Shown: positions 40,263 through 53,589, counted from the first letter of the stretch. The stretch is 64,000 nt of DNA from Paragorgia papillata (GCA_035771165.1 JAWNZC010000261.1:988001-1052000); one strand, 5' to 3'. Numbers and translations are program-made. Notes: a model not told the origin generated them from the letters alone.

Positions 40263-41702
40263 CAAAGGTGGACTGCAAAACCATCCACGAACGCATAAAA
40301 CATAGTTTCGATCCCTCTCGACAGCCATTATTTACTTCGAATTGACGGCTCAAACATATGTTTAGGTCAGCTGTTACGTTGGCAAATTGACCATTCTTGT
40401 ACCCAGACCCACGCGGTCGCCGTGAATGCAAGTTGACCAATCAGCCGTTTCCCCCCTGTCAACCAGGCCGTAGTTTTGAAAGTTGGTTAAGCTTAAGAAT
40501 ATGAAGCCGATGATTCCTGCACACGTCTGGGTGCAGAAATTCCGCCCGCACAATTTTAAAAAGGCCGTGGGAACGAGGTTGGGGTTACCATTATGCGCTA
40601 TGGGCACTAGCTGACAACCGATCTATACCCTAACTAGTCTGATAACAAGTCATAGCACCTTTACACATGTTATTACGTTATTTATATTAATTTTTACAAT
40701 ACAAACCAACAGATGGAAAACATAAATATCATATTTCAGACAAATATTTCCTTAATTTATTAATTATTAACACACTCGGAATTGAAAATGGATAACAGTT
40801 AAATTAGCAAAGTAGGTCAAAGTAGGTCAATCCCCCGGCATATTTGGCTCTGGGAAAGAGATTGAAAGTAGGTGGGAATCATTGAGCATCTATTGAGAAC
40901 CTGGTACATTATTCTGTAATTCAAGTAACTCCTATGCATGATTGTATAATTTTTGCACATGAAATTTACGATAATGCGTGTTAAAATCATTTTGTTTGCT
41001 ATATATATAGAAAACATTACAACTGTTATATAAAGTTCATTTAAAACAACTATTTTTTAACTTGGTCAAAACCAGTTCCATTGTTATTGTTAATACTCTG
41101 ACGCTAGACGGTTTTACTTGTCAAGTGAGAAGCTCTAGTAATTAAAGGGTTCATGCACTGAGCTTATATCTGCCCATTTCTCTTCCACAACATATTGACT
41201 TCCCGTAGTGCCAGACCGGCCAACTGGCCGAAACTCCTTTGTTAATGTATTCTGTCTCTATAACACCAGACGATTTGACTCGTCAAGACTCACAGACTGT
41301 TTTTGTTTTTTTAAATTTATTGGAGGAGGGGGGAGGGGGCTGTTTTTTTAGTCAAATTCGCCAATTTGTAACAGGCGGGCAATTTGCCTGCGCTGACCAA
41401 TAAATCGCGGGCGTATTTGTTCTTTGTTGACATTTTCTTCATGCGAAAGTCAAAATACGATTTTAGTAGCAAGTTCTCTGAGCTTTTCTTCGTTTTTAAC
41501 ATGCCTTCCAAGCTTGTTGATCCGGCAATTTGCTGTTCAACTTGAAGTTTTTTCGTTGAAGCTGAAAAGTTGCGTAATCGGAGCAGCGGGAGTACGGCGT
41601 TTTACGAAGCTGATCTTAAGGAAAATTGATTTCAACTCCTCGAGTCCTTTCTGTTCGAGCTCACAGGATTGATTGAACGTTTTCTTTTACCTCAAGATAA
41701 TT
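40263..41702. other. no supported gene
   Basis: Unique-looking AT-rich DNA. A G-run (GGAGGAGGGGGGAGGGGG, 41,322-41,339) is the only compositional feature. No domain, RNA or repeat recognised. Confidence 0.5.
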
Positions 41703-41809
41703 AACAGTTATACCATGAGCTCGAGTCGTATATGAGCTCATAGCCAACGAGGCGCTTCGCCGAGTTGGCTATTAGTTCGTATACGACGAGAGCGAATGGT
41801 ATAACTGTT
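41703..41809. repeat. 107-bp hairpin
   Basis: AACAGTTATACCA is exactly inverted at 41,797-41,809, and inner segments (GAGTCGTAT, CATAGCCAAC) pair with TACGAC and GTTGGCTAT. GAGGCGCTTCGCC forms the tip. Confidence 0.75.
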
Positions 41810-41810
41810 T

Positions 41811-42620
41811 TATTATATAGCCAAGCACTGTACAAGAGACAAAATTACATGCAGCGAAATGTTTCAAACGACAAACTTCCGGCATAGGCAACTAATACTT
41901 CCGCCATGCGTAATGATGCATTCACATAGAGTTTCTCGTTGAGCTGTTCGGTAAACAGCTTTGAAATGTTGCATAAATGTTGCTCGAGAGGCAAAAAATG
42001 TGTTAAGCAGATCAACAAAAAAGATTAAAAGGTATCTTTATGAAGTCAAAAGGTGGGTCAGTTGTTTATATCAGCGTTGCTGTCGTGAAAAAGGTTTTGA
42101 TTTCATGCAAAAATAAAAAACTGAAACACCTTCGGCAGTGAAACTAAATTACTTAGTTGGTTGTTTTTGAAAAAGAACATGCTTTTTACCACTCCAAATG
42201 CTAATCTAAATAAAAAAAGTCTCTTTACTGGTAATCTCCTACGAAATGTGTGTTGTAAGCTTGATTTTAACTGTTTTTGATTTAAAAATTTTTTTGGCAT
42301 AAAATTAATATCAACCCGTTAATTTAGTCAGGTTTTTGAAGTAAAAATACGTAATTTTTAGGTGAATTTTACCATTTACCATGCTAAATTGTGTATTTGT
42401 TAATGTATTTTTATACAATGTTGTTTTTTATACATTGGTTTGAGGGTGTTGATGTTTTTCTGTATCAAAATCCGTCAATTTCAACTCTTTTCGGCAGTTT
42501 AAAAAAACGTGCCGCCATCTTGTTTTTCCTCTACTAGTAGGATATGAGCTGATAGCCTGGTAGTAGGGAACCAATCAGATTACGCAAAAGCTCATATCCG
42601 ATAGCATGCTATATAATAAG
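41811..42620. mobile_element. candidate MITE with TATTATATAGC ends
   Basis: TATTATATAGCC at the left and GCTATATAATA at the right are inverted. Interior has no gene. Short ends only; boundaries uncertain. Confidence 0.35.
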
Positions 42621-42695
42621 TTCTGATATTCATGTTCCCAAAATGTGCTTTACATATTCATTATAAAGCTTTTCTTGCGAACACAAGTTGAACGC

Positions 42696-43593
42696 ATGGC
42701 CAGAAATCGAGGACAGCCAGCGGCAGTGGCCTGTGGGCTCAGATTTAGATGGAAATATTAATCTGAAGATTCTGATGGCTAAATATCGATCATTTCGGCT
42801 ATAAACAGAAGTCTATAACAATAAATTAAAGTAGGGTTATTCGCTAAAATGTCTTATTGACTCATTTCTTACCCAAATATCAAATTACAAAAGGTTTAAT
42901 CGTCTAGACAGGCCTGTACACTCATACTCACAATAATTGCCGCATAAATTTCGGTTATTATTTCTGAATCCACAGTCATATTTAATAATAATAACAGCGG
43001 TTAAGACCCTGGCAACCTAGCAACAGCTCCATAAGAAATGGCGGACAAAAACCCGAAATTATCGAGCAATGCATTGCTTCTTCACGCCGAGTTCAGTATT
43101 TATCTCGGCGCTTGATGGGTTAAATTACAACGACTTGGCTGCACTAAAATCGTACATTTTAAGGTGTTCGGGAACCTATTAAACAATGAAAAAGTGGAAC
43201 GAACAACTCCGCAAAACAAAGTAACGTTCATCCCGAGCAAATTCAGACGTTCGCATCGTGGACAAACAACACAGAAGCAGCCAAAATTGGAGCTCCAAAA
43301 TAAGTGCTATAGCAGATTAAGACACTTTAAACAGCGAATAAGAGGTATGCTAACGAGGGGCTCGGGAACCTATTTAAGACGCTCCAAACTTAATAGAAAT
43401 TGTAGTGCTCAACGATTGTTCAATTTGGTGAAGTTTTGGACGTTCGCATGTCGGAATTTACAATAGTAAATAACCGAAAATTATTGTTCTTTATATTTCC
43501 TTAAGAAATCTATTGAAGGACGCCATATTGAATTAATAATTAGGGATTCAGTGCGCATGCTCTGCCGCCATATTGTCCTCGATTTCTGGCCAT
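42696..43593. mobile_element. non-autonomous transposon with 20-bp perfect inverted ends
   Basis: ATGGCCAGAAATCGAGGACA (42,696-42,715) is exactly inverted at 43,574-43,593. The 898-bp unit has no recognised gene; a 100-codon frame at 43,164-43,466 is basic and has no known domain. Confidence 0.75.
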
Positions 43594-44758
43594 GAAAACA
43601 TGCAGCAATTTTCAACGAAAACATGCAGCAATTATCACTTCTTTTTGACGAAGGATAGCAAAAAATCTAGCCCTTCGCATTGCTTTCAAAATAGATTTAA
43701 GGCAGTTCATGTTTATTCATCTGTTTTCCTGAATCAAAATTATCTTTGGGGAAAATGGGTAATACGTAAAAGTCGCTCACAATGATCCATGGTGGGCGTA
43801 AGCAGAATATGAGTGGGTTTGAAGCACTGATCTCTATACAACTGGATTGTTCATCCTTTATGGTAAGCAGTAAACATTTTGAAGCCCCTGGCGGCCATAT
43901 TCGTACTCCAGTTCCAGTGCACCTTGCGGGCTTAAGAGTAGTAAGAGTTTAGCGGGGGAGTCGGAAAAGCCGTAAAATAATTCTCAAATGAAAAATGGCC
44001 ATTTACTGTTACTACTGTTACTACCGAAAAATAGAAGGAAAATACAAGCAAATACAGTCCGAAATTGTCAACTACAATTTTCCGTAGCGGCCATCTCGGT
44101 ACTCCAAATTCGTCATCTCCGCTGGCTTCATTTCTGGAGCCGGATGAGTAATCCAGTTCTATAGATATCAGTGGTTTGAAGGCTGAGCAAACAAACACAC
44201 TTGTTTTGGCAACGGCAACTTTTGAAGACGCTTTGACTATTATTTCTACATATCTTTTTTCCAACTATGTGACTTTATCGCACACCAAGCCTATTGTGTA
44301 GTTCTGGGGGACTCAGCCGTTGACTATGGCGAAATTCGATTGGCAAATAAAGCTGAAATGCAAAAATATCTAAAAATCTAGACGTTTACATTACTTTCAG
44401 ACGGTGATTTTATTAATCATCGGTTGGCAATTGAATTACTCGGTAATTCATTCGGTAAAGAATGGGCCAGGTAAATTAATTCGACATTGAATATAGCATT
44501 TTCTTTATATCGTTTCCAATTATACCGCGGACGGGAATGTGTCGCGCGCGCTTCAAGAACCCACGCGAAATCCACGCATTCTTGCCGCGCATGTGCAGAG
44601 AAATTGCTCACCTGTTCCAATTTGCACTTTTTTGTTGAAATCCAAATCCGCAGTTATATTTGTTGAACTTTCCGAATTCACACGATTCATGCAACTTTCC
44701 TTTTAACACGTTGAATAAATAAATAATTTAAGAAGCACCTAATCCGCAGTAATAATTT

Positions 44759-44790
<32 letters not shown>

Positions 44791-45306
44791 AACTTCAGAT
44801 TAGGTTCTTTACTTATACATTGGTAAATAATACTTAAGGAAGATTCCACAATAGATCTTGACAAATAATAACTAAAGTTTAAAACGATTTCATAAAGGTT
44901 ACAAAAACATTACATAACAGTAACAAGACTCAAGAAAGATTATATAGTAAGTCTTAAAAGTGTTAAGTAATTAAAGTTTCAAAAGATTACATATATAAGG
45001 CTTAAAAAGATTACAAAGTTACTTACACTAGTTTGTACTGCCTACAATTCATGATTATATAATAAGGCAATTGTTTAGGATTACATAAGGCTTAAAAAGA
45101 TTACATAACGCTAGGGCTTAAAACTATATAGTCTTAAAAATGTTAAGTGCAAGTTAAAACGGTTGTACATGCATAAAGGTTACAAAAAGATGGCATAATA
45201 GTAACAAGATTTAATTAAAGATTAAAAAGATTATATATATATCGCTCATGGATATATATAATAAAAGAAAAATAGTTTGCAGTAGCATTGGATTAAAGTT
45301 TAATTG
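43594..45306. other. no supported gene; degenerate GATTACA-type repeats at 44.9-45.2 kb
   Basis: Contains a (TA)n tract at 44,763-44,790 and irregular repeats of AAAGATTACATAA and TTAAAAAGATTAC between 44,880 and 45,240. Nothing else recognised. Confidence 0.5.
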
Positions 45307-48300
45307 TTATTCTTTCAACTGTTCATGATAACGAACATAAAACTGGTAAGCCGATTTCATACCACTTTCTAGCGCACCTTGGATCCAACCAGTAGCGAAA
45401 GAGAAGGTTTCTCCTGCGATAAACACGTTGCCAACTGGGTACCACAGCGTCTTGATGTTGTTGAACTGCCTTGGCTTGAGAAGACCATAGGCTCCCTGGG
45501 CCGAGGGCTGGTCGTACCATGCATGGACAATTCCTTTCTCGTACTCATCGCTGATTTCTGGATGGATGACGGAGATTTCTTCCAGTGCTTCTTTTAATGC
45601 TGCTTCTTTGTCCATAGCGCCAAAGAGCAATGCCTCTGTCTTCCAAGTGTAAATCAAAAGAAGCCCTTTCTCTGTCCCGGTCTCCAACTCTGGAACCACA
45701 TAATGCACCTGGCCGATTGGTAGGTTGGTTTTGGAAAATCCTCCATTGATACCTTGACTTTCCCAAAATCGTGTCTTCGTCTGTATAAATATTTTGGTCG
45801 ATGCACCAGTAAAGATATCTTCAATCGCTTTGAAAAATTCTAGCAGGGTTTTATTATTGTTGGCGGTTGTGATTTTAGATTCGAATGTTATCTGTCGAAG
45901 AATGTTGACTGGGGTGGCAACAATGACAGCTCTCGTCTTTAATGTAGAAGGTGGATCTTTACTATTACTGTGATAACCATTAATCACTACGTAGTTGCTA
46001 GCAGGATCGTTTTCGTCATAATAATAAGCGATCTTGCTCACTGTGTAGTCGTGTGTGATGCTGTCTTGCAATGCTTTCCCGGCAGCTTCATCTGGAATTG
46101 ACTCGGCAAAAGCTTTAGGTAGTCTCTCCATACCACCCTCTATTCGATGCATGTTGTCCGACCACCACTGCCTCAACTGATCCCTGAGATACTGCACGCT
46201 AGGAAATTAAGGTCAAAAATTGGGCCAGGTTATGTCGCTAGCGCCCAGTTCCATTTTTGTCTGGAATTGCTCCGTCATGCATGCTAGAAATGGATTACAA
46301 CGTTTTGGCTATCATTTCGGAAGATTGAATCGAAATCTTGCTTCTTCCCGTTCATATTCAAAATCTGCAATGTCTTTGCTTTCGTCTCGTATATTGTTCG
46401 CGTTGTTTTATGCTTTAATTTATCCGTTATTCTCGCATTGCCAAGCCGCATATATGACGATCGTCAATACAGACATCAGTGAAGCGATTAATGTTTGTCA
46501 AAAGCAGAATTAAATATATAGTCTTTAATTGATTTACTGAAGAAAGCGAAACGATAGAAACACATTAGATGTATTGTTCTTTCATTTAAGCACTTGCGAA
46601 GAACTTCGGTAATGTATCAGTTGGTGAAACTTTGTAACAAAATTTGTCAACTTTGCGACTCGGATGAAACGTGATGCCTGCCGCATATGACGAGACAGAC
46701 AGCAGCGAAGCGGTTAGTGTAGGTCAAAAGCAGAGTAAATTATCATGTCATTACTTGATTTATTGAAGACATCGAAACTATAGAAACACAGAAGATGTGC
46801 TGTTCTTTCATTTGAGCGCTCGCGAAGAACGTTTGGTAATACATCAATAGGTGAAAATTTGTAATTAAATTTGTCAGATTTTCTACGTGGGTTAAGAGTA
46901 ATGCGACAACAGCGACGTGGTTAATTATGTTGGTCAAAAGCAGAGTTAAATTTGTAGTCTTTACTTGATTTATTGAAGAAAGCGAAACGATAGAAACATA
47001 GAAGATGTGTTGTTCTTTCGTTTGAGCGCTCGCGAAGAACGTTTATTAATGTATCACTTGGTGAAAATTTGTAACAAAATTTGTCAAATTTGCGACGCGG
47101 GTGAAACGTGATGCCTCTTTACTCAAGACCAAGAAGAGACATGCTACTAACAGAACGTCGGTCATTAGACTCCTCTATAGGCAAATCTGTGGCCACTGAT
47201 ATCGCTAAATGCCATGTAGAAACTCGCGTAAAAGATTGCGCACACAACTAGAAAGACATAGAGTTACCGACGAAGCAGGCTAGCAGCAAACGTACTTCTG
47301 ATAGCGGCGCATATAACAGAGGCATCACCTTTCACGCGCGCCGCAAATTTTGGCAAATTTTGTTACAAAAGTTCACCTATACATGTATTACCAAACGTTC
47401 TTCGCAAGCACTTAAACGAATGAACAACACATCTTCTGTGGTTCTATGGTTTCGCTTTTTTCAGTAAATCAAGTAAACAAAATATATTTACCTCTCCTTT
47501 ACACCAACTTATAACTGCCTCGCAGTTGTCTGTGTTGTCAAATATAGGCATGGAAATGTATGGACAACGCATAAATTATAGCATGTGTCAGCACGCGCAA
47601 TATACTAAACGAAAGCTAAGAGTTAGGAGATTTTGGATTTGATCAAGAGAGACCAAGCCTTTGACCCAGTCTTCGAAACGAACCGCCAAAAGTTTGTAAA
47701 CATTTGCTATGTCAATGGATATTCATGACCGCGCGAAATAAGACGAAACGGACTACTGGGAACTAGAGACATTTTCGTGGCCCAATTTGCGCTATTAATT
47801 TCCTGGCGTGCTGTACCAACGACTGGTCAAGTTGTTCTGTGTATGATAGTACAGAATAACCTCTAATAGCATCTTGAGGCCAAGGAAGAAGACATTTAAG
47901 ATCTTCTAGTACCTCTCGATTTACAACATCTGGAATTTTAGCAACAATCCCATCCCAATTACTCTCAAGAAAACTTTCAAGAGAGAACTGACTCCAGATG
48001 TCAATCCATCGATTCCACGTTGATGATTGACCTTTTGTTGTTGATTCGCGACTTAACCACAAGCGCAGCTGGTCTGTAACCACACCAGTCGTCTTATTGT
48101 AGTAATTACCTAGATTGAATTGTTCAGTAGACAACATTTAAAACAGAATGGCAAAACTATACAATAGTAATAGATCTCACTGTAGCTTCCAAAAAGATAC
48201 TGCTTATAATTACCTTCGCCAAAAGGTTATGTTTTCACCCCTGTCTGTCTGTCTGTCTGTCTGTCTGTCTGCCTGTCTGTCTGTCTGTCTTTCTGTCTTT

Positions 48301-51281
48301 CTGTCTTTCTGTCCGTCTGTCCGTCTGTCCGTCTGTCCGTCTGTCCGTCTGTCCGTCTGTCCGTCTGTCCGTCTGTCCGTCTGTCCGTCTGTCCGTCTGT
48401 CCGTCTGTCCGTCTGTCCGTCTGTCCGTCTGTCCGTCTGTCCGTCTGTCCGTCTGTCCGTCTGTCCGTCTGTCCGTCTGTCCCTCTGTCCGTCTGTCCGT
48501 CTGTCCGTCTGTCCGTCTGTCCGTCTCTCCGTCCGTTCGTCCGTCCGTCCGTCTGTCCGTCTGTCCGCCGTCCGTGTCTCTGTCCGTCTGTCCGTCTGTC
48601 CGTCTGTCCGTCTGTCCGTCTGTCCGTCTGTCCGTCTGTCCGTCTGTCCGTCTGTCCGTCTGTCCGTCTGTCCGTCCGTCCGTCCGTCTGTCCGTCCGTC
48701 CGTCCGTCCGTCCGTCTGTCCGTCTGTCCGTCTGTCCGTCTGTCCGTCTGTCCGTCTGTCCGTCTGTCCGCCTGTCTGTCCGTCCGTCCGTCCGTCCGTC
48801 CTTCCGTCTGTCTGTCTGTCTGTCTGTCTGTCTGGCTGGCTGGCTGGCTGGCTGGCTATCTGTCTGTCTGTCTGTCTGGCTGGCTGGCTGGCTGGCTCGC
48901 TCGCTCCAACGATAGCCACATGGACAAAGATGGTAGAAAATATGTAATGCCGTAAATTATATTTAGTAATTCATATCTCTAAACATTAAAGCAAGCATTA
49001 CAATTTACATACCAATATCCTTAATATCTTTAACTCCGTTTTCGTCTATCGTGTCGTTCCAATCAGGCCACACATCAGAAAAATGAGCACTCTCCCACTC
49101 TATTTTAAAGAAAAATTCTCATTGAGTATCTTTTTTTCTTTATTCAACGTTAACTATATACACATCATAATTATGTCCTAAATTTTTAGAAAATTTACAA
49201 AATTTAGGAAGTACAAAAGTTTGGATTCTTCTTTAGCAAAAAAGCTTTACATGCAGTTGACACGTGTCGACAAGTAAAGCTATATTCTTTAATTTTTATT
49301 AATGATAATAATTCATGAGGAAAATTCAAAAGAAATCAATATTTAATCAGTATTTAGAAATCGGAGGAAGATTACAGTCAAATTTAGCAAACTATGAAGT
49401 CAATTTTCTCTTAAAATATTGATTCGTTTGAGAAGCTGTATCCAACACTCGTCAGTGTTCATCCTCTGGTGTCTAAATACAGATAAGTTGGTTAAAAAAC
49501 TCAGCTTTGCCTCGTATTTCAACCTGCTTGGCTAGGTATTTAGAAATCGGAGGAAGAACACTGACTTGAGATGGACATATTAAATAAAAAACATGTTGGA
49601 ATGGAGTTTGTTTTGAAAAACGCTTTGGAAACTTTCATAACAAGCAACACTTTAAATATTCTTTTATGAGCCTTTCTGGCGTCGTTATGAAGCAAAAATT
49701 ATTTTGAAATGCAGACACACAAGCGAGGCTGAAAAAGTTTATTAAGATGCACATAAACTGAATATTAAAATTAGTCGCTATTATGAAAATGGTCTATATG
49801 GAGAGACATATCTGGATAAAAGATCAAAGATATGCAGAGTATGGGGGTGATTATACGCAAAATACAAGAGCTTTATTGCTAGCCTAAAAATATAAGAAAT
49901 CTGACCTTTTGAGTAACCGTGTAGACCATAAATGTTGGTTAAAGTGTTTTCACTACTGTTAATAAATGGTTGTGTTGGCAGCTTAAACTTTGTGACGTAA
50001 AAGCCTGTCAGGTAATGAGTCGAATCCTTGTACCGGTCGTTGTCGTCAATATCTGGTTCATTTTTACAAGGAATTCGCATAGCCCCAGCTACAAATAGAA
50101 GACAAAGGTAAAAACATTAACTTTTGCAAAACTTAACAAGCTACACATGCAAACATGTGCATGAATAAGTTTCGACTCAAGTCAATTTGCTTCAGTATTT
50201 CAGTTTTGGTCAAAAGTTCTTTTTGTAATTTAGTTTATCGACATTAACTCTTAGATTTGGGAAAACGAAATAAAGATTCATCAGCCATCCCGCTAACTAG
50301 TCTAGCTCACGAGACCTACACGCATATAAATAAATAAAATGCGTGATTGAACTCGTACCAAAATTATGCAAAAATGTTTTAAAAAATAAGAATAATAGGC
50401 TCATTTATTATATGGCTGCATGAATGGTTTTGCTTTTTGGTCCGTAAATATTGTCAGTTCTCACTTGCTGCGATATGCTGATTCAACTTGCAACAAAATC
50501 ATTGTTGCGTGATAATGTTTATAAGGTGGGTGGTAATACGTGCAACAACGCTATTCAATTTGCAAAGCAACAATGTTGCAGCAGTTTGTTGCTCGTATTA
50601 GTTAACCTTGACCGGTCGATACGTTTTTCTCTCGGCCCGGTAAGTTTTGTCTGGAAAATGTTTGAGTTGATTTGAATACAAATGAAAGAGAACTAAGTAT
50701 CTTTATTCAAATATTCTGACCAATAAAATGGGTTGAATATTACTGCTGGTTTTCTTTAAAGCTGTTTATATCAGTGTTATCGCAGGCAAATATTTTCCCG
50801 TACAGACCTCGCACTCGGTTAAAAAGTCTTTATTACCTTCTCCGAATAAGCCAGCATCGAGATCGCTATTTTCATTAGTGTACGTGTGTACTCTTCCACC
50901 AAAACGACCTGTCTGCTCCAGTATTTTGACTTTAACACCAGCTCTAATCAGCTCATACGCAGCCACGAAGCCTGCCATACCAGCACCGACTATGATAACA
51001 TCTGCGTCAAACTCTTGACGCACCGCACCTCCGAGTACAGCTGGTGGATGGACTGAGCAGTTGTTGTAGGCGGTTTCTAGGCCGTTTTCAGCAATGTCCA
51101 TCAGCAACGGCTTTAATAAGTCGCTTTGTTGTATTGGTTTATTAGGATCTGTGCGTGCCTCGGCGATTTTCGTGTAGAACTTATTCGCTCTGCTTGATTT
51201 ATACCCTCCTAAGTATCCATTCACCCAATCAGGTTCATCAGGACGGTTAGGCGAATCCATTTTCATACTTTTTGAAGTCAT
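45307..51281 (-). CDS. flavin L-amino-acid oxidase-like protein, five exons
   Basis: Exons on the minus strand: 51,281-50,837; 50,088-49,906; 49,099-49,013; about 48,098-47,817; 46,197-45,307. Donor and acceptor GT/AG fit each junction. Exon 1 has the dinucleotide-binding DVIIVGAGMAGFVAAYEL and RFGGRVHTY. Exon 2 opens with AGAMRIP, a typical LAAO substrate-site segment. The last exon ends with the second FAD motif IAGETFSFATGWIQGALESG. Total is near 630 codons, normal for the family. It oxidises amino acids to keto acids with release of H2O2 and ammonia; secreted homologues are antimicrobial or venom components. No signal peptide is visible. Intron 4 is TE-derived and intron 3 carries a large CTGT array. 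No internal stop seen, so the gene may be functional; whether all exons are found is uncertain. Confidence 0.8.
46186..47826. mobile_element. inverted-repeat element forming LAAO intron 4
   Basis: On the coding strand the intron begins GTACAGCACGCCAGGAAATT and its far end reads AATTTCCTAGCGTGCAGTAT, the inverse with two changes. The pairing extends about 60 bp inward (GGCCCAATTT). The donor GT is the first dinucleotide of the repeat, and the acceptor AG arises where the other end has CCTGG. The interior contains a three-unit tandem repeat and an inverted piece of it. Confidence 0.55.
46490..47120. repeat. about 210-235-bp tandem repeat, three units
   Basis: Units begin GTCAAAAGCAGA (46,497, 46,726, 46,933), and share GAACAATACATC-type and GCGCTCGCGAAGAACGTT blocks. 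A partial inverted unit lies at 47,345-47,480. Confidence 0.85.
48238..48905. repeat. CTGT/CCGT minisatellite (0.67 kb)
   Basis: CTGT units at both edges, CTGTCCGT octamers in the middle, and a GGCT block near the right edge. It lies in intron 3 of the LAAO gene. Frames through it are artefacts. Confidence 0.97.
49100..49905. other. LAAO intron 2 with a direct repeat
   Basis: TATTTAGAAATCGGAGGAAG occurs at about 49,352 and 49,537. An AACACT/AGTGTT hairpin lies near 49,450. No gene. Confidence 0.5.
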
Positions 51282-52270
51282 TTTTCAACCCGCGTAATTT
51301 ATACTGTAACAAATTTTAAAGTGTCCATGAGATAAAAGTTTACACAATTTTTTTATGACTGAGTTTTGAAAAACACTCAAAACAAGAGGTTATTTTCAGA
51401 GATGTTTAAAAAGAAAACGAGCCATCCCGCTAACCAGGTTAGCTCACGAGATCTGAATATAAATGAATGAATAAAATACTTGATTGCATTCGTAAGCAAA
51501 ATGGTGCAAACTTGTTTGCATTACATAAGGATATAATGAGCGCAATCAAGCATTTCTACACAGAGAATTTTTGGTCAGATTTTCATTAAATAATGACCAA
51601 ATTTAACCAAAATTGAAAGCGTTGGTACTTGGTCTATGGTCAATCTTTCAACAAACTTTTATGAAAACCTGTGCTTTATTTTGTGAGATATCCTGGCGAA
51701 AAACGAACGAACGAACGAACGAACGAACGAACGAACAGACGTGAAAACATAACCTCCTGCAGAGGAAATAATGGAATATGGTTTTTACATGCCATATCTT
51801 TTTGCGATGTGGAAAAATCGATCACGCAATTTGAGCTATGTTGTGAATAGTACAATACAGAAAATTGGCCACATTTTTTTATAGTTAGACTAAAGTGAAA
51901 CAAACTTTGCAGACCTAATTACTCCAAAATTCCCGAGGTCTCGTCTCACAGTTTGAAATAGTTTAGTCAAATAAATCCAAAGATATAGCCGAATTTTACG
52001 TTTTGTGCTATGTACAACTTAAGACGTCATCAGCTCAAACTTCAAGTTTAACATCGCAGGATATAAGATGCGAAAGCCAGCTGTGCAAAAACATTTTTCT
52101 ATTATTTTAAGTGTTCTTCAAAATACAATTATAAAAAGTTTAGAGTAAAATTTCATGTTATGTGCACTTTAACAATACATGGTAAAAATCAATATCTATA
52201 TTTACCTGAAAAATATATGTCTCAAGACATACGAAAACAGTCCTTATGTAAATGTCTCTCCTTCGCAGAA
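51282..52270. other. no supported gene
   Basis: AT-rich upstream region of the LAAO gene with a (GAAC)n tract at 51,703-51,737. A sentence-like block (TTTTGTGAGATATCCTGGCG) next to it resembles 56,850-56,870, which is also followed by a tetranucleotide array. Confidence 0.5.
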
Positions 52271-53035
52271 GCTCGGAGGCGAAGGCGTGCGGACGAGAGA
52301 GAAGACGCGCGCGGAATGATGGGAAGAGGGAAAGAAAATGGGCCTCTGCCAGATAATGATATCAATATGGCGCCCAAACTCCGTGATGGACTAGGTGCCG
52401 GACTCAGGATTTCAATATATAATCAAATCTACTACGCAAATTAAAATCGAAAATCAATAAATTGTGAACAAAAGACACATTTAAATCTCTGCCAGACAAT
52501 TCTCAACTCGACAATGTTATTGTAACACAAGGACAGGATTTTCCGGTTTTGAATTATGCAAACAATTTAAAAGTATAAATTAACGCTACATGAGAAAGTT
52601 TATCATTGATCTCAAAGGACAAACTGTTGTAAACATAGATCTTACCATTATGTAGCGATGAGAACATTTCTAGCGCAGTTCGTCGGCTTTGTTTATCAAG
52701 TTAATCTGGAGTTGAAAACTTCCAGGCAGTTGACAACGTTCGATAAACGTTTGTCAGTCTGGCAGCGTATCGAATTTTTCGATCCGCTCCGCAGGTGATT
52801 TCCATAGAAAAATTCAGAATAACATCCAGAAGTACATTCTAGACTTAGATCGTGAAGAAAACAATGTACTTCGTGCAAACTATCGTCGCTGTCTGCCATC
52901 ACCGGAGAAACGCGAATTTGTCCAGAGAACGGCACATTATCTGGCAGAGGCTACTTTTCTCGTTTTCCGTCTTCACATCCTCCACCGCACGCCTCTGATC
53001 TTCCTCGGCCCTGGCCTAATTTACTAGAGCCTCTG
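52260..53035. mobile_element. non-autonomous element with inverted ends (about 0.78 kb)
   Basis: GCCTCTGCCAGATAAT (52,343) is inverted at 52,934-52,949 with one base difference, and the outer parts rich in GAGGCG/GCGTGCGG also pair loosely with CCGCACGCCTC at 52,984. No coding content. Confidence 0.5.
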
Positions 53036-53195
53036 CGGAGGAGAGAGTGTAAATGTAGTGGACCTGTAAACTGTCAAGTTTATATTTAGTTAATTAATTA
53101 AGTGTGAGTAAGTAATGTGCTTGAAAAAGAACTTTTCGTGACAGGAGACGAACTCGTGTTACGTCGCGTAGGCTGTAAATGGGGTGTAGATAAAA

Positions 53196-53265
53196 GGCGG
53201 ACGCGGACGCGGACGGCGGACGGCGGACGGCGGACGGCGGACGGCGGACGGCGGACGGCGGACCG
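53196..53265. repeat. (GGCGGAC)n array
   Basis: Seven to eight GGCGGAC heptamers preceded by GCGGAC hexamers; a related stretch recurs at 53,505-53,530. Confidence 0.9.
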
Positions 53266-53389
53266 ACTAGTGGTATTTTTAACCGAGGTTTTATCGCCGG
53301 TAGTTATTTGTGGGGTATTTTTAACCGGGTATTTCCCCCGGCGGTTGGTTACAACCGGCGGACTGACGAAATGTCGGGATTTTGTCGCT

Positions 53390-53440
53390 TGTTTTGTTTT
53401 GTCTTGTTTTGTTTTGTTTTGTTTTGTTTTGTTTTGGGTT
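53390..53440. repeat. (TTTTG)n microsatellite
   Basis: About eight TTTTG units. Confidence 0.9.
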
Positions 53441-53589
53441 TTTTTAAATAGTATTCCCGTACGTTTCCCTGGTTGCATATACGAGGTTCGGAGTGGGTGT
53501 AGATGAAAGACGGACGCGGACGGCGGACGACAACTTTCAAATAATATAGTAATCTACTAATATAATAATATAAAATAATAATATTAATG

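Noticed and set aside
46530..47010. Hammerhead-like cores (CTGAAGA...GAAAC) in the tandem repeat
   Set aside because: No stem II can form (only four bases between boxes) and two of three units change the CTGA box to TTGA.
48148..48919. Long Cys/Ser/Val and Arg/Thr/Asp repeat frames
   Set aside because: Products of a CTGT/CCGT microsatellite inside an intron.
48950..49110. GAGCACTCT near 49,086 as a fifth PLE end motif
   Set aside because: No GCTCT half-motif at the right distance and no hammerhead nearby; it lies within an LAAO exon.
49430..49475. Hammerhead on the minus strand near CTGACGA
   Set aside because: GAAA is replaced by GAAT and the box is part of a simple AACACT/AGTGTT hairpin.
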